Notes: generated by a model not told the origin, from the letters alone. DNA of 64,000 nucleotides from Roseovarius sp. (GCF_027019125.1 NZ_JALUXE010000027.1:496001-560000), one strand, 5' to 3'; positions 1-8,705 are shown, numbered from the stretch's first letter. Made by a program: numbers and translations.

Positions 1-838
1 GGTAGAGATGCCATGTCGCGTGCCCAAGCACCGGCAGCACGATCACCAATCCGAGGAACGCGGGCAGCATCCCGAGGGTCATGCCAAGCGCCACGATCAG
101 GCCCCAGGTGGCGACAATGCGCGGATTGCGCCGCGCCACGGCAACCGAGGTCATCACCGCCACAGGCAGGCCCACGCGCCGGTCGATCAGCATCGGGAAC
201 GAGATCAGGCTGAGCACGAGAACGGCGGCGGCAAAGACAAAGCCCGTGGCCATGCCCAAGATGATCATCTGCCAGCCCGCCCCGGTGGTCAGCACATCCT
301 GCGCAAACCCCATCAGGCTGGTGGGCGGAAGCGGCCCAAGCGTGAGGTCGTAGATATACTTTGCGGCGAACATCCAGACCACGAAAAGCCCCATGAGATA
401 GACCCCCAGTACCAGCACCGGCCCCAGAACATGCGCGCGCAGGGCGTGCAGGGCAGTGCCCCAGCCCGTTGCCTGCCCGGTTTCGCGCTGACGGCTCATT
501 TCATAGAGCCCGGTTCCGATCACCGGACCCAGCAGGGTGAAGCCCGCCGCCAGCGGAAAGAGCAGGTGGAGATTGGCGGAGTGAAACGCCGTGAGGGCCA
601 GCGTGATGCCGATCAGCGGATAGATGGCGATGAGAAAGAACACGTCGCTGCGCAGGGCCACGAAATCCGCCAGCCCCTTGTGCAGGGCGGCGCGCAGGTC
701 GTCATGGCTGAGGGTGCGCACCTCGGGTGGGGTGGTGATTTCGCTGCCGAGCGCCTCGGCGGCGTCGGACGCGCTGCGCCCCGCGCTTGCGGTGGTGCCC
801 GCCAGCCATGTCAATGGATTGCCGATGGTCTTGGTCAT
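1..838 (-). CDS. DUF2189 family integral membrane protein (3' end cut by window)
   Basis: The frame opens at an ATG (838-836, MTKTIGNPLTWLAG...) and stays open to the window edge, where it reads ...GHATWHLY. About 279 residues are visible. A soluble N-terminus of about 65 residues precedes several hydrophobic segments: FFLIAIYPLIGITLAL, an HLLFPLAAGFTLLGPVIGTG segment, VLVLGVYLMGLFVVWMF, MIILGMATGFVFAAAVLVL and LIVALGMTLGMLPAFLGLVI. The motif GTGLYEMSR and the closing GHATWHLY are what I associate with DUF2189 membrane proteins, whose function is unknown. The gene lies 119 bases downstream of the ABC permease on the same strand and may or may not share its transcript. Family assignment is by motif memory only. 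Confidence 0.8.
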   Translation of the reverse strand, partial: MTKTIGNPLTWLAGTTASAGRSASDAAEALGSEITTPPEVRTLSHDDLRAALHKGLADFVALRSDVFFLIAIYPLIGITLALTAFHSANLHLLFPLAAGFTLLGPVIGTGLYEMSRQRETGQATGWGTALHALRAHVLGPVLVLGVYLMGLFVVWMFAAKYIYDLTLGPLPPTSLMGFAQDVLTTGAGWQMIILGMATGFVFAAAVLVLSLISFPMLIDRRVGLPVAVMTSVAVARRNPRIVATWGLIVALGMTLGMLPAFLGLVIVLPVLGHATWHLY

Positions 839-957
839 TCTGGCCTCCCTTTTCGGGGCGCGGAAGCCGAAGGTCCGGCATTGCGCCGTCACGTTGTGGT
901 GGGAACAGGATACCACGGATTGCCCCTGCCGTCACATCACGATGGAGCGACGGGGAT

Positions 958-1743
958 TCAGCCCTCTCGTCTGCGCGAGGGGACGCGGTTTTCGACCCAG
1001 CGGAACATCAGCGCGATAAGGCCCGCGATGATCATGTAGACCAGTGCCAGCAGCAACAGCGGTTCATAGACGATGAAGGTGTCGGCGCGCACGCGGCTCG
1101 AGACCGCGTAAATCTCGATCACGGTGATGGTTGCGACCAGCGGCGTTGCCTTGAGTTGCAGGATGGTTTCGCCCCCGAGGGTGGGCAGGACATTGCGAAT
1201 GGCCTGCGGTAGCCATATCCGGCGAAAGATCGTGAAACGCGGCATGCCAAAGGCGCGCGCGGCCTCTAGCTGGCCTTTTTGCACGCTGGCAAAGCCGCCG
1301 CGCATCACCTCGCCCTCGTAGCCCGCATAGGACAGGGTAAGTGCCAGAACGGCATAGGGCCAGGCCTGACGCAGATAGGGCCACAGATCGGACCCGCGTA
1401 TCCACGGGTATTGCGGAAAAAGAGAACCAAGCCCGTAATAGAGCAGCCAGATTTGCAGCAGGAGCGGCGTGCCGCGAATGATGGTGCAGAAGATGCGCGC
1501 GGGGGTGGCCAGATACCAGGGCCCTGCCGCCTGTGCCAGTCCAAGCGGCACGGCGAGCATGAACCCAAGCACCACCGTCACCACCAGAATCCAGATTGTG
1601 CGCCACAGCCCCTCAATCGCCAGAGGCAGGTATTGCGGCAACCAGTCCCATCGCAGCGAGAGGGCGCACCAGATCACGAAACCGGCAAAAAGCGCCATCA
1701 GGAACAGGCGGCGCGGGATCAGGAGGGCGCGCAGATCGCTCAT
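958..1743 (-). CDS. Polar amino acid ABC transporter permease (HisM/ArtM type)
   Basis: Inner-membrane permease of 261 residues, one half of the channel of a polar amino acid importer. An N-terminal hydrophobic helix is followed by the BPD transporter inner-membrane domain. The EAA loop reads EAARAFGMPRFTIFRRIWLP, the region that contacts the ATPase. I placed the start at the ATG 1743-1741, which overlaps the stop of the upstream permease as ATGA. A longer in-frame start at 1785 lies inside that permease and is less likely. The tight overlap indicates translational coupling in the order ATPase, binding protein, permease, permease. Substrate class comes from the operon; specificity cannot be read from the permease. 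Confidence 0.9.
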   Translation of the reverse strand: MSDLRALLIPRRLFLMALFAGFVIWCALSLRWDWLPQYLPLAIEGLWRTIWILVVTVVLGFMLAVPLGLAQAAGPWYLATPARIFCTIIRGTPLLLQIWLLYYGLGSLFPQYPWIRGSDLWPYLRQAWPYAVLALTLSYAGYEGEVMRGGFASVQKGQLEAARAFGMPRFTIFRRIWLPQAIRNVLPTLGGETILQLKATPLVATITVIEIYAVSSRVRADTFIVYEPLLLLALVYMIIAGLIALMFRWVENRVPSRRREG

Positions 1744-2492
1744 CGCCCACCCTCGCGCAACGAGGGTTGACCGCGCCGCGCCCATTTCTCGATCCGCGCG
1801 AAGATCGTGCCGGAGAACAGCGTGACGAGGAGGTAGAGCGCGCCCGCGGCGAGGAAAAAGGTGAAATAGGCCCGCGTGCTGCCTGCCGCCTGTCGTGTTT
1901 CCAGCGTCAATTCGCTGAACCCCACGATAGCCAGGAGGGCTGTGTCCTTGGTGGCAATCAGCCAGAGGTTTGCCAGTCCCGGCGTGGCAAAGCCCATCAT
2001 TGCAGGGATCGTCACGCGGCGCAGCGTCATCAGCGGTGGCATGCCAAAGGCGCGCGCGGCCTCTAGTTGCCCCGGCGGGATTGCCTGAATCGCCCCGCGC
2101 AAGACCTCGGTTGCATAGGCCCCTTGCACCACGCCCAAGACCCAGATGCCCGCAACGACGCCGCTGATCTCGACCCGGTCATAGCCCATGGCGGTTGCGG
2201 CCTGATTGATCAGGTCAGAGCCGACGTAATAGAGGATCAGGATCAGCACCAGTTCCGGCACGGCGCGGATGACGGTGGTGTAGATTGCCAGAAGATCGCG
2301 CAGGAGCGGCCCGCCATAAAGCTTGCCATAAGCTCCGCCCAATCCGATCAGGAGGCCAAAGCCAAAGGCCCCGAGCGCGATCTGGAGCGAATTCACCAGT
2401 CCGCGCAAGAGGTTGCCGCCCCAGCCCGGAGGCTCTAGCGACAAGAGGCTGGCGGCTTCCGCCAGCCCCAATGTGTCCAGCAGCCCCTCCAA
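1740..2492 (-). CDS. Polar amino acid ABC transporter permease (HisQ/ArtQ type)
   Basis: The second membrane half of the importer, about 250 residues. It carries the family domain with VNSLQIALGAFGFGLLIGL, RDLLAIYTTVIRAVPELVLI and the coupling loop EAARAFGMPPLMTLRRVTIP, which closely resembles that of its partner permease. The open frame begins with TTG (2492-2490), five bases after the binding-protein stop. No ATG is available in the N-terminal part. A downstream TTG near 2471 with a GGAGGGG sequence upstream is an alternative, so the start is uncertain. It overlaps the following permease gene by four bases. Confidence 0.88.
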   Translation of the reverse strand: MEGLLDTLGLAEAASLLSLEPPGWGGNLLRGLVNSLQIALGAFGFGLLIGLGGAYGKLYGGPLLRDLLAIYTTVIRAVPELVLILILYYVGSDLINQAATAMGYDRVEISGVVAGIWVLGVVQGAYATEVLRGAIQAIPPGQLEAARAFGMPPLMTLRRVTIPAMMGFATPGLANLWLIATKDTALLAIVGFSELTLETRQAAGSTRAYFTFFLAAGALYLLVTLFSGTIFARIEKWARRGQPSLREGGR

Positions 2493-2497
2493 CGGGT

Positions 2498-3259
2498 TTA
2501 GTAGATGCTGGCTTTGAAGTAGTGCGAGGTGATCTCCGCATGGGTGCCGTCGGCCAGAATGGCCGCGATGCCCTTGTTGAGCGCCTCGCGCAGGGCGTCG
2601 TCATCCTTGCGCACGCCGGCCCCCACGCCAAGCCCGAGAATGGCCGGGTCATCCGCGACATTGCCCTTGATCTCGCAGCAGGCGCCCGCGTCGGTGGATA
2701 CGAAATCCGCCATGGCGATGCTGTCGGCCTGCGTGGCGTCGATCCGGCCTGCGACCAGATCCTGATTGGCCTCGTCCTGCGTTTGATAGATCCGGATCTC
2801 GGCGGCGTCCTTGAAGTATTCCTGCGCATAGGCCTGATGGATGGTCGAGGCCTGAACGCCGATGATCTTGCCTTTCAGGCCCTCGGGGGTGGCGTCGATG
2901 TTGGCTGCCTTGTCAGCCACGACCAAGGTTGGCGTGTTGTAGTAAGGGTCGGAAAAGTCGATGGTTTTCATCCGCTCTTCGGTGATCGACATGGAGGCCA
3001 TGATGGCGTCGATCTGGCCGCCGGTGAGCGAGGGGATGATCCCGTCCCATGCCACCGGGGTGATCACGCAGTTGAGTTCTGCGGCCTTGCACACCGCGTC
3101 GATCACATCGACCTCCCAGCCGACCCAGGTGCCCGAGCTGTCGAGCGAGGCAAAGGGCGGATAGGGTTCGGCGGCGATGCCGATCTTGACCTCTTGCGCG
3201 GCAAGCCCGGTGCCGAGGGCCGCCAAAGTGGCGGCGGCGAGGATGGTTTTCAGTGTCAT
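2498..3259 (-). CDS. Polar amino acid ABC transporter periplasmic binding protein
   Basis: Periplasmic solute-binding protein of 253 residues. The signal peptide runs MTLKTILAAATLAALGTGLA with likely cleavage after AAQ-proximal alanines, and mature EVKIGIAAEPYPPFASLDSS follows. The family signature around residues 60-110 includes VAWDGIIPSLTGGQIDAIMA and SITEERMKTIDFSDPYY, with the arginine expected to bind the ligand alpha-carboxylate. The EERMKTIDFSDPYY block resembles lysine/arginine/ornithine-binding proteins, but the exact ligand is inferred, not seen. Mature-domain cysteines near CCEIKG (about residues 200-203) are unusual for the family. The gene sits between the ATPase gene (38 bases upstream) and the permeases. 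Confidence 0.9.
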   Translation of the reverse strand: MTLKTILAAATLAALGTGLAAQEVKIGIAAEPYPPFASLDSSGTWVGWEVDVIDAVCKAAELNCVITPVAWDGIIPSLTGGQIDAIMASMSITEERMKTIDFSDPYYNTPTLVVADKAANIDATPEGLKGKIIGVQASTIHQAYAQEYFKDAAEIRIYQTQDEANQDLVAGRIDATQADSIAMADFVSTDAGACCEIKGNVADDPAILGLGVGAGVRKDDDALREALNKGIAAILADGTHAEITSHYFKASIY

Positions 3260-3297
3260 GTCAGTCTCCCTTGTTGGTTGGTTTGATCTGCCCCGCC

Positions 3298-4095
3298 TTA
3301 TCCGACGGTTTGCAGGAATTGCTTGAGGCGGGCCGATTGCGGCGCGCCAAAGACGCGCTCGGGGGGGCCTTCTTCCTCGATCCGGCCCTGGTAGAGATAG
3401 ACCACATGGCTGGCCACCTCGCGGGCGAATTTCATCTCATGGGTGACGATCAGCATGGTGCGCCCTTCGGCGGCAAGATCGCGGATCACGCTGAGCACCT
3501 CGCCGACAAGCTCGGGGTCAAGCGCGCTGGTGGGTTCGTCGAATAGCATCACGGAAGGATCGACCGCGAGCGCCCGTGCAATGGCGGCGCGCTGTTGTTG
3601 GCCACCGGACAGAAAGGCGGGAAAGGTATCGGCCTTGTCGCCAAGGCCAACGCGATCAAGCAGCGCGCGCGCCCTCTCAATCGCCTGATTTTTCGGGGTT
3701 TTCAGAACATGCACCGGCACCTCGATCACGTTCTCAAGGAGGGTGCGATGGGTCCAGAGGTTGAAGGCCTGAAACACCATGCCAAGCCTCGTGCGGATAC
3801 GTTCGATCTGGCGGCGGTCGGCGGGGCTTCCGTCGGGGCGCATGGCGATTTCCTCACCATTGACCACGATCCGGCCCGATGTCGGCGTCTCAAGGAAATT
3901 GATACAGCGCAGCATCGTCGACTTGCCCGAGCCTGACCCGCCGATGATCGCCACCACATCGCCCTTTTGTGCGGTGAGCGACACGCCCTTGAGCACTTCG
4001 AGCGGCCCGAATGACTTGTGCAGGTCTTCGACAAGGATCGCGGGAGGCACCGGGGCGGGTGCGTCGGGCGGTCGGGGCGCTGCGGTCAAGGGCAT
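3298..4095 (-). CDS. Polar amino acid ABC transporter ATP-binding protein (HisP/GlnQ type)
   Basis: Cytoplasmic ATPase of 265 residues that energises the importer. It has Walker [11 protein letters not shown]-loop [10 protein letters not shown], signature [16 protein letters not shown], Walker [15 protein letters not shown] and the switch histidine in IVTHEMKFA. This set is characteristic of the polar amino acid uptake (PAAT) subfamily. I chose the ATG at 4095-4093 ([15 protein letters not shown]...). The frame is open further upstream, but the extension runs through the divergent promoter and into the tetR gene. It is first in a four-gene operon and diverges from the TetR gene across 93 bases. 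Confidence 0.92.
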   Translation of the reverse strand: MPLTAAPRPPDAPAPVPPAILVEDLHKSFGPLEVLKGVSLTAQKGDVVAIIGGSGSGKSTMLRCINFLETPTSGRIVVNGEEIAMRPDGSPADRRQIERIRTRLGMVFQAFNLWTHRTLLENVIEVPVHVLKTPKNQAIERARALLDRVGLGDKADTFPAFLSGGQQQRAAIARALAVDPSVMLFDEPTSALDPELVGEVLSVIRDLAAEGRTMLIVTHEMKFAREVASHVVYLYQGRIEEEGPPERVFGAPQSARLKQFLQTVG

Positions 4096-4142
4096 GTCTC
4101 CGGCGTGGGCACTTTCGGCTTGTAGTAAGGCGGAAGAGTCGT

Positions 4143-4162
4143 AATTATGCAAGCGTATAATT
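4143..4162. promoter_or_regulatory. Inverted repeat in the divergent promoter region (candidate TetR operator)
   Basis: A 20-base inverted repeat with perfect 6-base arms AATTAT and ATAATT separated by GCAAGCGT lies between the ABC operon and the tetR operon. The right arm contains TATAAT (4156-4161), a consensus -10 element for the rightward genes; the left arm reads CATAAT on the other strand. A symmetric site covering -10 elements of both directions is a common layout for a self-regulating TetR repressor. Binding is inferred from position and symmetry only. Confidence 0.45.
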
Positions 4163-4188
4163 GTTCGCGCCGGAGGATGCAGGCGACC

Positions 4189-4830
4189 ATGACCGGAGAA
4201 CGCCGCAAATTCAGGCGCGAAGGGGCCGACACCCGCCGTCAGGCGCTGGTGATGGCGACACTTGATCTGATCGTGGAACAAGGCGTGCGCGGGGCCACGG
4301 TGCGCGCCATCGCAGAGCGGGCGGATGTGACCCAAGGCCTTATCCGGCATTACTTTTCCACCAAGGATGAGCTGGTTCAGGAGGCGTATCTCGCGCATAT
4401 GGCGGGGCTGACAGAACAGACCTTTGCCGGGGTTGCAGAGCGGGAGACGGCGCGCGAACGGCTGGCGGCGCTGGTGGTGGCCTCGGTCACGCCGCCGGTG
4501 GTGGATTCGGCCTCGGTCGGGCTATGGGCCGGGTTTCTCAATCATGTGCGGCAGGATGCGCGGATGCGCGCGGTGCATGCGCAGACCTATCACGATTTTC
4601 GCGACCGCCTCGAGCGGTTGATCGTGGGAGCGCTGGAAGAAGCGGGGCGCGGCCCGGATGCGGGGCAGGCGCGGCGGTTGGCGATTGCCTGCAACGGGGT
4701 GATTGACGGGCTCTGGCTGGAAGGTGGCGCGCTGCCCGAGGCGTTCGGGCCGGATGAACTGACGGGAATTGCCCTTGCGGCGGTGGGGGCGATTCTGCAA
4801 CTGGATTTGGAAGAGGCGGCGAAAACATGA
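4189..4830 (+). CDS. TetR family transcriptional regulator (BetI-like C-terminus)
   Basis: DNA-binding repressor-type protein of 213 residues. The N-terminal TetR helix-turn-helix spans roughly residues 12-58 (ALVMATLDLIVEQGVRGATV, ADVTQGLIRHYFSTKDELVQ). The C-terminal ligand domain ends with NGVIDGLWLEGG and resembles BetI-type regulators. Start chosen at ATG 4189, with GGAGG at 4172-4176 about 12 bases upstream; in-frame ATGs at 4147 and 4177 lack a spaced ribosome site. It overlaps the aminotransferase start by ATGA, so it is the first gene of the catabolic operon and likely controls both directions. The ligand is unknown; it is probably the transported amino compound or a product. Confidence 0.88.
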   Translation: MTGERRKFRREGADTRRQALVMATLDLIVEQGVRGATVRAIAERADVTQGLIRHYFSTKDELVQEAYLAHMAGLTEQTFAGVAERETARERLAALVVASVTPPVVDSASVGLWAGFLNHVRQDARMRAVHAQTYHDFRDRLERLIVGALEEAGRGPDAGQARRLAIACNGVIDGLWLEGGALPEAFGPDELTGIALAAVGAILQLDLEEAAKT

Positions 4831-6014
4831 GATTTTCCTCGATAAATGAAAGGCTTGCCGGGCTTGGCGGGGCCAAGTGGGAAGTGCATGCGCGGGCCAA
4901 GGAGATGGCGCGCGCGGGTCGCGAGGTGATCCGCCTTACGATTGGCGAGCCGGATGTGCCCACGCCCGAGCGCCTCAAGGACGCCGCCTATGCCGCGATG
5001 AAGGCGGGGCGCACGGGCTATTCGGACGGGCGGGGCGAGCCGGGATTGCGCGCGGCACTTGCGGAAAAATACAGCAAGAACAGGGGCCGCGTGTTTCATC
5101 CCGATCAGGTGATGTGCTTTCCGGGGACGCAAACCGCGCTCTATGCGGTGATGATGGCGGTGGCGGAAGCGGGTGCCGAAGTGCTGGTGGGGGATCCGAT
5201 GTATGCCACCTACGAAGGGGTGATCCGGGCCACAGGGGCTGCGATGGTGCCGGTGCCGCTGAGGCCCGAGAACGGATTTCGCATGGCGGCGGTGGATGTG
5301 GCCCCCCTGATAACCCCTAGAACACGCGCGATTTTATTGACCACACCGCACAATCCCACGGGGGCGATTCTGACCCGTGCCGATATTGCGGCACTTGGGC
5401 GGCTGGCGGTTGAGCATGATCTGTGGATCATTTCAGACGAGGTTTATGAGGATCTGGTGTTTGAGGGGTCCGAGTTTGTCTCGCCCCTGTCCGATCCGGA
5501 TCTGGCGGAGCGCGTTGTCGCGGTGTCGTCGATCTCCAAGAGCCACGCGGCGCCCGGTTTCCGCAGCGGCTGGTGTGTCGGATCCCTGGAGTTTACCGCC
5601 AATCTGTTGGCGCTGTCCGAGACAATGCTCTTTGGAAATCAACCGTTTATCGCGGATATGACGGAGCAGGCGGTGCGTGAGGGATCGGATGTTGCAGGGG
5701 GCATGCGGCAGAGGTTTGCGGCGCGTGCAGACCTCTTGGCGGCGCGGTTGGAGCGGGAAACGGCATTGAGGGTGCATCGCCCCGAGGCGGGGATGTTCGC
5801 GATGGTGGATATTGCCGCGACAGGACTGGACGGGGAAAGCTATGCCTTTGATCTCTTGGAAAAAACCGGTGTGGCGGTGATGCCGGGGGCGTCCTTTGGC
5901 AAGACGCTCGACACATGGGTGCGGTTGGCGCTGACGGTCGAGGATGCACCCTTTGCCCAAGCGATTGACCGGATCGTGGCCCATGCCAATGCGCGGCGCG
6001 CCAAGATCGCCTGA
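4827..6014 (+). CDS. PLP-dependent aminotransferase, class I/II
   Basis: Fold-type I aminotransferase of 395 residues. It has LTIGEPDVPTPE near the N-terminus, GYSDGRGEPGLR, the TTPHNPTGAIL block, ISDEVYEDLVFEG with the PLP-pyridine aspartate, and the Schiff-base lysine in SSISKSHAAPGFRSGW. A conserved arginine in WVRLALT near the C-terminus would bind the substrate carboxylate. It begins inside the stop of tetR and is followed 27 bases later by the DDAH-type gene. By context it probably removes the alpha-amino group of the imported arginine-like compound or of its breakdown product; the substrate cannot be read from sequence. Confidence 0.9.
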   Translation: MRFSSINERLAGLGGAKWEVHARAKEMARAGREVIRLTIGEPDVPTPERLKDAAYAAMKAGRTGYSDGRGEPGLRAALAEKYSKNRGRVFHPDQVMCFPGTQTALYAVMMAVAEAGAEVLVGDPMYATYEGVIRATGAAMVPVPLRPENGFRMAAVDVAPLITPRTRAILLTTPHNPTGAILTRADIAALGRLAVEHDLWIISDEVYEDLVFEGSEFVSPLSDPDLAERVVAVSSISKSHAAPGFRSGWCVGSLEFTANLLALSETMLFGNQPFIADMTEQAVREGSDVAGGMRQRFAARADLLAARLERETALRVHRPEAGMFAMVDIAATGLDGESYAFDLLEKTGVAVMPGASFGKTLDTWVRLALTVEDAPFAQAIDRIVAHANARRAKIA

Positions 6015-6041
6015 AATATAATATAATCAGAGGGTTATGTG

Positions 6042-6824
6042 ATGAATTCCAGCTATGAATTCCGCCGGGCGATCACCCGAAAGCCGGGTCGGAGCATTGT
6101 GGATGGCTTGAGGGCCGAGGATATCGGCACGCCGGATCTGGCGCGGATGCTGGAGGCGCATGCCGCCTATGTGGCGACCCTGCGCAGCACCGGGGCCGAG
6201 GTGGTGGAATTGCCCGCGCTTGAAGCCTATCCTGACGCGGTTTTCGTAGAAGATACAATGCTTTGCCTGCCGGAGCTGGCCATCGCCATGCGTCCCGGTG
6301 CGCCGACCCGGATGGGTGAAGTGGCCGAAATGCGCCCGGCAATTGCGGGGTTTTATGGCGACAGGATCGCAGAAATCACCGCGCCGGGGACCATCGAGGG
6401 GGGCGATATTCTGGTGACGGGGCGCGAGATTCTGGTGGGGTTGTCGGCCCGGACCAATCGCGAAGGCGTGGCGCAACTAACTGATATTGTTAATGAATAT
6501 GGCTACACTTTGAGGCTGGTCGAGACCCCGGAGGGGGTTTTGCACTTCAAGACCGATTGCGGTCTGCTGGCCCCTGAAACCATCCTGAGCACACGTAGGC
6601 TGGCGGTGTCGGGCTGTTTCGAAGGCTATGAGGTGCTGTTGGTGCCCGACGGCGAGGAAGCCGCAAGTAATTGTATTCGCTTCAATAATCTGGTGATCAT
6701 GGCGGCCGGGTTCCCGCGCACGGCCGAGATGCTGTCGGCGCATGGGTATGAGGTTGTCCAGATCGACAACATCGAATGTGCCAAGCTTGATGGCGGGATG
6801 TCTTGTCTTTCGCTGCGATTCTGA
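6042..6824 (+). CDS. Dimethylarginine dimethylaminohydrolase / arginine deiminase family hydrolase
   Basis: Guanidine-modifying enzyme of 260 residues. The family uses Cys-His-Glu/Asp chemistry to hydrolyse arginine or methylated arginine to citrulline plus ammonia or methylamine. Visible family features are VFVEDTMLCLPELAIA, GTIEGGDIL, the histidine of GVLHFKTDC and the catalytic cysteine near the C-terminus in GGMSCLSLRF. The length fits DDAH (about 255-285) rather than ArcA (about 400). I chose ATG 6042; GTG 6039 directly precedes it and AGAGGG is seven bases upstream. Cotranscription with an aminotransferase and amine oxidase supports a catabolic role for a guanidino compound. Which one is unknown. 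Confidence 0.85.
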   Translation: MNSSYEFRRAITRKPGRSIVDGLRAEDIGTPDLARMLEAHAAYVATLRSTGAEVVELPALEAYPDAVFVEDTMLCLPELAIAMRPGAPTRMGEVAEMRPAIAGFYGDRIAEITAPGTIEGGDILVTGREILVGLSARTNREGVAQLTDIVNEYGYTLRLVETPEGVLHFKTDCGLLAPETILSTRRLAVSGCFEGYEVLLVPDGEEAASNCIRFNNLVIMAAGFPRTAEMLSAHGYEVVQIDNIECAKLDGGMSCLSLRF

Positions 6825-6903
6825 TCTTACACTTCTTACGAAATGAAGCGGATTTTGTAAGGTCCACAGCCGCGCCATGACGGTGCGAGATCGGGAGAGT
6901 GTC

Positions 6904-8226
6904 ATGCGGATCGAATGGGCACGGGAGGCCGATCTTGGCACCCCTTACTGGTGGTCGGCACTGAGCGCGCCCGAGGCGGGCGAGGACCTGCCCGACACCT
7001 GTGATGTGCTGGTGATCGGGGCGGGCTATGCGGGGTTGTCTGCGGCGCTTGCGGCGCATGAGGGCGGCGCGCGGGTGGTCGTCGTCGATGCGGCAGAGCC
7101 CGGGCATGGGGCCTCGACCCGGAATGGCGGCATGTTCGGGGCGCATCCGCGTCTGGGCTGGGCCGAGTTGGAGGCGAAATTCGGGGCCAAGGCGGCGGAT
7201 GCGCTTTTCGCCGAGGCGAAGCCCGCGCTCGACTGGGCCAGGGATCTGATCGCGCGTGAGGGCATCGAGTGCGATTTCCAGAACACGGGGCGGGTGCAAC
7301 TGGCCTATACGCCCAAGCATTTCGCCAATCAGCGGCGGATGGCCGAGGTCGTGAGCGCGAAATCGGAAGTCAAGGTGCGCCTGATCGAGCGTGCCGATCT
7401 GGGGCAGGAAATCACGACCGAGAAATATCATGGCGGGCTGCTGTTCCCCGAGCATGGCGCGATTCATCCGGCCAAATTTCATCAGGGCCTCTTGCGCGCG
7501 GTGCGGCGGCGGGGCGTGCCGGTGGTGACCCATGCGGCGGTGACAGCGCGCGAGGCCGAAGGTGCGGGATACCGGGTGCAGACCGCCAAGGGGGTGATCC
7601 GCGCGGCCAAGCTGGTGCTGACAACGAACGGCTATACCAGCCGCCCGTTTCGCTGGCATATGGCGCGCGTCTTTCCGTTGCCCTCATATATCATCGCCAC
7701 CGAGGAATTGCCGTCGAACCTGATCGGCCATATCGCGCCGGGGCGGCGAATGATGGTCGAGACTCGGGCGCGGCACAGTTATTTCCGCATTTCGCCGGAT
7801 GGCCGCCGGGTGCTCTTTGGTGGGCGGGCGTCGATGGCGGAGATGGGGCCAGAGGCGGCGGCGGCGCAGCTTTACAAGGTCATGGTGGGGATTTGGCCCG
7901 ATCTGGCCGGCGTCAAGCTCAGCCATTCGTGGCGAGGATTCACCGGCTACAGTTTCTCGCATATGCCGCATGTGGGGCATGACGAGGGGGTGCATTACGC
8001 GATGGGATTCTCTGGCTCGGGCACGGTGATGGCCCCTTGGCTGGGATCGAAGGCGGGTTATCAGGCGATTGGCGATGCGCGGGGGGCGACGGCCTATAGT
8101 GCCACGCCGCTCAGTCGAAGCTGGCTGCATCCGGGCGAGCGGCCGCATTTTTTGCGGGCTGCGAATCTGTGGTATCGGCAGGTCGTGGACCGGGTGGAAG
8201 ATTGGCAGGCGGGCAAAGGAGCATGA
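6904..8226 (+). CDS. DAO-family FAD-dependent oxidoreductase (gamma-glutamylputrescine oxidase-like)
   Basis: Flavoprotein of 440 residues. The Rossmann FAD motif is VLVIGAGYAGLSAALAAHEG at about residue 38, followed by the second half VVVVDAAEPGHGASTRNGG, typical of PuuB/DAO-type amine oxidases. The C-terminal FAD-contacting part reads MGFSGSGTVMAPWLGSKAG. Start chosen at ATG 6904, with GGGAGAG at 6893-6899; an ATG at 6877 is in frame but has no ribosome site. By family it oxidises a C-N bond of an amino acid or polyamine derivative with release of hydrogen peroxide. In this operon a guanidino or methylamino substrate is plausible but unproven. Confidence 0.88.
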   Translation: MRIEWAREADLGTPYWWSALSAPEAGEDLPDTCDVLVIGAGYAGLSAALAAHEGGARVVVVDAAEPGHGASTRNGGMFGAHPRLGWAELEAKFGAKAADALFAEAKPALDWARDLIAREGIECDFQNTGRVQLAYTPKHFANQRRMAEVVSAKSEVKVRLIERADLGQEITTEKYHGGLLFPEHGAIHPAKFHQGLLRAVRRRGVPVVTHAAVTAREAEGAGYRVQTAKGVIRAAKLVLTTNGYTSRPFRWHMARVFPLPSYIIATEELPSNLIGHIAPGRRMMVETRARHSYFRISPDGRRVLFGGRASMAEMGPEAAAAQLYKVMVGIWPDLAGVKLSHSWRGFTGYSFSHMPHVGHDEGVHYAMGFSGSGTVMAPWLGSKAGYQAIGDARGATAYSATPLSRSWLHPGERPHFLRAANLWYRQVVDRVEDWQAGKGA

Positions 8227-8227
8227 C

Positions 8228-8614
8228 ATGAGCACATTCGACGAGGATCTCTTTCTCAAGGGGTTGGAGCAGCGCAAGGCGACGCTGGGGGCGGAGTATG
8301 TCGAGCGCAGTCTGGAAGCAGCGGATGAGTTTACCCGCCCGTTTCAAGAGGCGATGACGGCCTGGTGCTGGGGGTTTGGCTGGGGCGATGAGGTGATTCC
8401 CCCCAAGACGCGCAGCATGATGAATCTGGCCATGCTGGGGGCGCTGGGCAAGATGCATGAATGGGAATTGCATTGCCGCGGTGCCATCAACAACGGGGTC
8501 ACGCCCGAGGAAATTCGCGCGATTATCCATGTTGTTGGAATTTATTGTGGCGTGCCGCAGGCTCTTGAATGTTTCCGGGCGGCAAAAAAAGTGCTGGACG
8601 CGCAACAAGGTTGA
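8228..8614 (+). CDS. Carboxymuconolactone decarboxylase family protein
   Basis: Small alpha-helical protein of 128 residues of the CMD/AhpD superfamily. It shows the family spacing KTRSMMNLAMLGALGKMHEW followed by ELHCRGAINNGVTPEEIRAI and HVVGIYCGVPQALECFR. It has no CxxC peroxidase motif, so it resembles the 4-carboxymuconolactone decarboxylase branch rather than AhpD. The ATG at 8228 has AAAGGAG five bases upstream and almost abuts the preceding stop, so it closes the operon. CMD-fold proteins are recruited to many pathways; its reaction here is unknown. Confidence 0.85.
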   Translation: MSTFDEDLFLKGLEQRKATLGAEYVERSLEAADEFTRPFQEAMTAWCWGFGWGDEVIPPKTRSMMNLAMLGALGKMHEWELHCRGAINNGVTPEEIRAIIHVVGIYCGVPQALECFRAAKKVLDAQQG

Positions 8615-8705
8615 TCGATGCGCCTTGTTTAAAAGGGCTCTGGGAAAGGGGTGTGGTTTCTGCGTCACATTCCGGGCGCGATGCGGTCGGAGCGGGGAGG
8701 TCGCG

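Noticed and set aside
8..1039. A 343-residue plus-strand open frame
   Set aside because: It is antisense to the DUF2189 protein and the ABC permease end, has histidine/arginine-rich non-protein-like composition, and no ribosome site.
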